Shown: piece after piece, positions 6,425 through 7,875 of the stretch
Numbering within the stretch: the first letter of the stretch is position 1
How the letters are laid out: the number at the start of each line of letters is the position of its first letter
DNA from: Pseudomonadota bacterium
GTDB lineage: Bacteria; Myxococcota_A; Polyangia; Polyangiales; Polyangiaceae
Reading direction: 5' to 3'
DNA length: 7,875 nucleotides
Assembly (NCBI GenBank): GCA_003242355.1
Contig: QGUH01000135.1
Location: forward strand, 1 to 7,875
Made by a program: the position numbers and the translations under genes
Notes under the pieces: model-generated
Databases searched by the model: none
The model's input: only the letters and a program-made list of their open reading frames with translations
Told to the model about the DNA's origin: nothing

Positions 6425-6500
6425 GAGTCGGTTTCGTATCGGAATGCGCGCCGTGCCACAAGGCCTTGCCCGAAGCCGGCGCGAGGGTTACCCCCTCGCG
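6425..6500. promoter_or_regulatory. Divergent intergenic region with a perfect 8-bp hairpin at 6480-6500
   Basis: These 76 bases must hold the promoters of both the receptor operon (minus) and the exonuclease (plus). Weak candidates are TTGTGG/TACGAA on the minus strand (TACGAA at 6438-6433) and TTGCCC (6466-6471)/TACCCC (6489-6494) on the plus strand with a 17-base spacer. The strongest visible structure is CGCGAGGG (6480-6487) paired with CCCTCGCG (6493-6500) around a TTACC loop. It ends on the base before the exonuclease GTG and covers its putative -10. It may be an operator or an RNA hairpin that limits initiation. The hairpin is seen directly; the promoter matches are poor and are inference. 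Confidence 0.45.
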
Positions 6501-7268
6501 GTGCGCATCGCGAGCTTCAACGTGAATTCGATCCGGGCGCGCGAGCAGGCGGTGCTCGACTGGGTCCGCGGCGCTCAGCCGGACATCCTCTGCCTCCAGG
6601 AAACGAAGGTCGAGGACGACGATTTCCCAACCGACGAGTTTCTGCGGCTGGGCTATGCGGTGGCCATGGCCGGCCAACCCGCCTACAACGGCGTCGCCAT
6701 CGCCGCGCGAGGCAAAATCCAGGACGTTTGCGTCGGCCTCGTGGGCGATCCGCCCAACGCGGATCGCCGTTGCATCGCGGCAACCGTGGACGGCTTGCGC
6801 GTGTTCAGCGTCTACGTGCCGAACGGCAAGTCCGTCGGCAGCCCGTCGTTCGTCGAAAAGCTCGCGTTCCTGGAGCGGCTGCGCCGCACCTTGGACGAGC
6901 GAGAGAGCCCGGACCGCGAGCTCGTCGTGTGCGGTGACTTCAACGTCGCGGCGGACGAGCGCGACGTCTACGACCCCGAAGCGTACCGGGGGCAGCTCCA
7001 CTTCCACCCCGACGAGCACCGGGCCCTCCGGGGTGTGCTCGACTTCGGCCTCGTGGACGTCTTCCGCCACTTCCATCCCGAAGCCGGCGCGTTTTCTTGG
7101 TGGGATTACCGGGCGCTCGCCTTCGCCAAAAACCAGGGGCTGCGCATCGACTACGCGTTCGTGACGCGGCCGCTGCTTTCACGCTGCACCGGGGCGTTCA
7201 TCGACGTCGGTCCGCGGAGGCTCGAAAAGCCGTCCGATCACGCCCCAGTCGTCGTGGACGTCGCCTGA
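6501..7268 (+). CDS. xth: Exonuclease III / AP endonuclease
   Basis: A 255-residue DNA-repair nuclease of the exonuclease III (ExoIII/APE1-like endonuclease/exonuclease/phosphatase) family, which cuts 5' to abasic sites and degrades 3' ends in base excision repair; cytoplasmic and Mg-dependent. The expected active-site residues are present: N7 in SFNVNSIR, E34 in LQETK, Y105 in VYVPNG, D146 and N148 in CGDFNVA, W200-W201 in FSWWDYR, D217 in LRIDYAF, and D246-H247 in SDHAP. N7 and E34 carry the same numbers as in E. coli ExoIII, which supports the GTG at 6501 over in-frame ATGs at 6423 and 6444 that would add non-conserved basic residues. Length is close to the family norm. No Shine-Dalgarno is visible; the hairpin at 6480-6500 touches the start codon. 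The 3' end overlaps the convergent DUF1704 gene by 31 bases. Confidence 0.95.
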   Translation: MRIASFNVNSIRAREQAVLDWVRGAQPDILCLQETKVEDDDFPTDEFLRLGYAVAMAGQPAYNGVAIAARGKIQDVCVGLVGDPPNADRRCIAATVDGLRVFSVYVPNGKSVGSPSFVEKLAFLERLRRTLDERESPDRELVVCGDFNVAADERDVYDPEAYRGQLHFHPDEHRALRGVLDFGLVDVFRHFHPEAGAFSWWDYRALAFAKNQGLRIDYAFVTRPLLSRCTGAFIDVGPRRLEKPSDHAPVVVDVA

Positions 7269-7875
7269 CCACGGGTGAGCACGGCGCTCGGCAACGCGGA
7301 AAGCGCGGCGAGCGAGATGCGCCCGCGCACGAAGAAGGCTTCGAGCGCCGGATTCCGGGTGAACGCCGCACGCAGGCGGAGATACGCCGGCAGATAGACG
7401 ATCTCGCGCGCGAGGCCCCCTCCCCGTGTGACGCGCACGGCAATCTCGAGCGCCTCGTCGGGCGCGGCGCCCCGAGCCCCGAGCTCGCGAACGGTCTCCT
7501 CGAGATCGGCTCCCGCGCAGACGGCGCGCGCGCCGAAGTGGCGCAGGCCGAGCTCGCGTCGGCGCGCCGCCTCGAGCAACCCCGCGCGCTCCTCGACGAG
7601 CAGCGCACGCCCCTCCTCTTCTTCCGCCGACTCCGCCGCACCGCACAGAAAGAGCCGACACGGTTCGGTGCGCGCCGCGAGCCGCGGGAGCACGTGCGCC
7701 TCGAGCTCGTGAAGCGCAATGCGTCGAGCCTGCCGCACACCGAGCAGTGGCCCGGGACGCACGAACACGACGCCGTCGCCCGCGGCGGCCACGCTGCCGA
7801 GGGCGGGACGAAGCTCGATGCGCACCGGCAGCTGCCGCGCACCGATGAGGGCGGCCAGCACGCCGACGAGACTCT
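7238..7875 (-). CDS. DUF1704 / QEGLA-motif tyrosine carboxypeptidase-like (MATCAP) family protein, C-terminal part
   Basis: The frame is open to the right edge, so only the C-terminal 211 or so residues are visible and the start lies outside. Sequence HELEAH at 7711-7694 matches the HExxxH metal-binding motif of DUF1704, the family that includes the mammalian tubulin carboxypeptidase MATCAP and bacterial proteins annotated as flavohemoglobin expression-modulating QEGLA motif proteins. About 32 residues on, EEEGRALLVE stands where the family has TQEGLAVLxE; the glutamate and glycine are kept, but Q and L are replaced. The later segment TRGGGLAREIVYLPAYLRL and the preceding LPVRIELRPALGS also suit the family. 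By family, a zinc-dependent peptidase is predicted; the bacterial substrate is not known to me. It ends in a short polar tail encoded inside the 3' end of the exonuclease gene. The GTG at 7861 is probably an internal valine, because the frame continues upstream. Confidence 0.75.
   Translation of the reverse strand, partial: SLVGVLAALIGARQLPVRIELRPALGSVAAAGDGVVFVRPGPLLGVRQARRIALHELEAHVLPRLAARTEPCRLFLCGAAESAEEEEGRALLVEERAGLLEAARRRELGLRHFGARAVCAGADLEETVRELGARGAAPDEALEIAVRVTRGGGLAREIVYLPAYLRLRAAFTRNPALEAFFVRGRISLAALSALPSAVLTRGQATSTTTGA

Noticed and set aside
6423..6500. Longer exonuclease N-terminus from ATG 6423 or 6444
   Set aside because: The added residues are basic and unlike the family, and active-site numbering fits the GTG at 6501; an ATG at 6423 would also overlap the receptor's start codon.

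Overview
The window looks like chromosomal DNA of a high-GC Gram-negative bacterium, most probably a myxobacterium (Myxococcota, Polyangiales-like). This is inferred from the gene content: a eukaryote-like Ser/Thr kinase fused to an FHA domain, a TonB-dependent receptor carrying its own TonB C-terminal domain, a cysteine-rich hypothetical lipoprotein, a DUF1704 peptidase-like protein, and starts that look leaderless. No 16S or other taxonomic marker is present.

Layout, left to right. (1) 1-1431, minus strand: a protein kinase with FHA domain and the beginning of a GGDEF-like domain; its C-terminus runs off the left edge. (2) About 1480-2374: roughly 900 bases with no convincing gene. They hold a short palindrome (1580-1599), a long near-perfect hairpin (1769-1811) and two families of degenerate tandem repeats (2018-2222 and 2231-2345). 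(3) 2409-2618, plus strand: a small proline-rich exported protein whose GTG start sits at the expected transcription start of a promoter at 2375-2402. (4) 6424-2658, minus strand: a two-gene operon, first a TonB-domain/TonB-dependent receptor fusion, then a lipoprotein whose start overlaps the receptor's stop by one base. (5) 6425-6500: a 76-base divergent intergenic region with a perfect 8-bp hairpin ending against the next start codon. (6) 6501-7268, plus strand: exonuclease III/AP endonuclease. (7) 7238 to the right edge, minus strand: the C-terminal part of a DUF1704 (QEGLA-motif, MATCAP-like) carboxypeptidase-family protein, converging on and overlapping the exonuclease gene by 31 bases.

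The receptor and lipoprotein very probably work together at the outer membrane, in energised uptake or signalling of an unknown ligand. The kinase, the exonuclease and the DUF1704 protein look like independent neighbours. I see no defence island, CRISPR array, biosynthetic cluster, transposase or RNA gene of a known class. The least explained part is the gene-free stretch 1480-2374, with its structured hairpin and its repeats whose spacings are all multiples of three.
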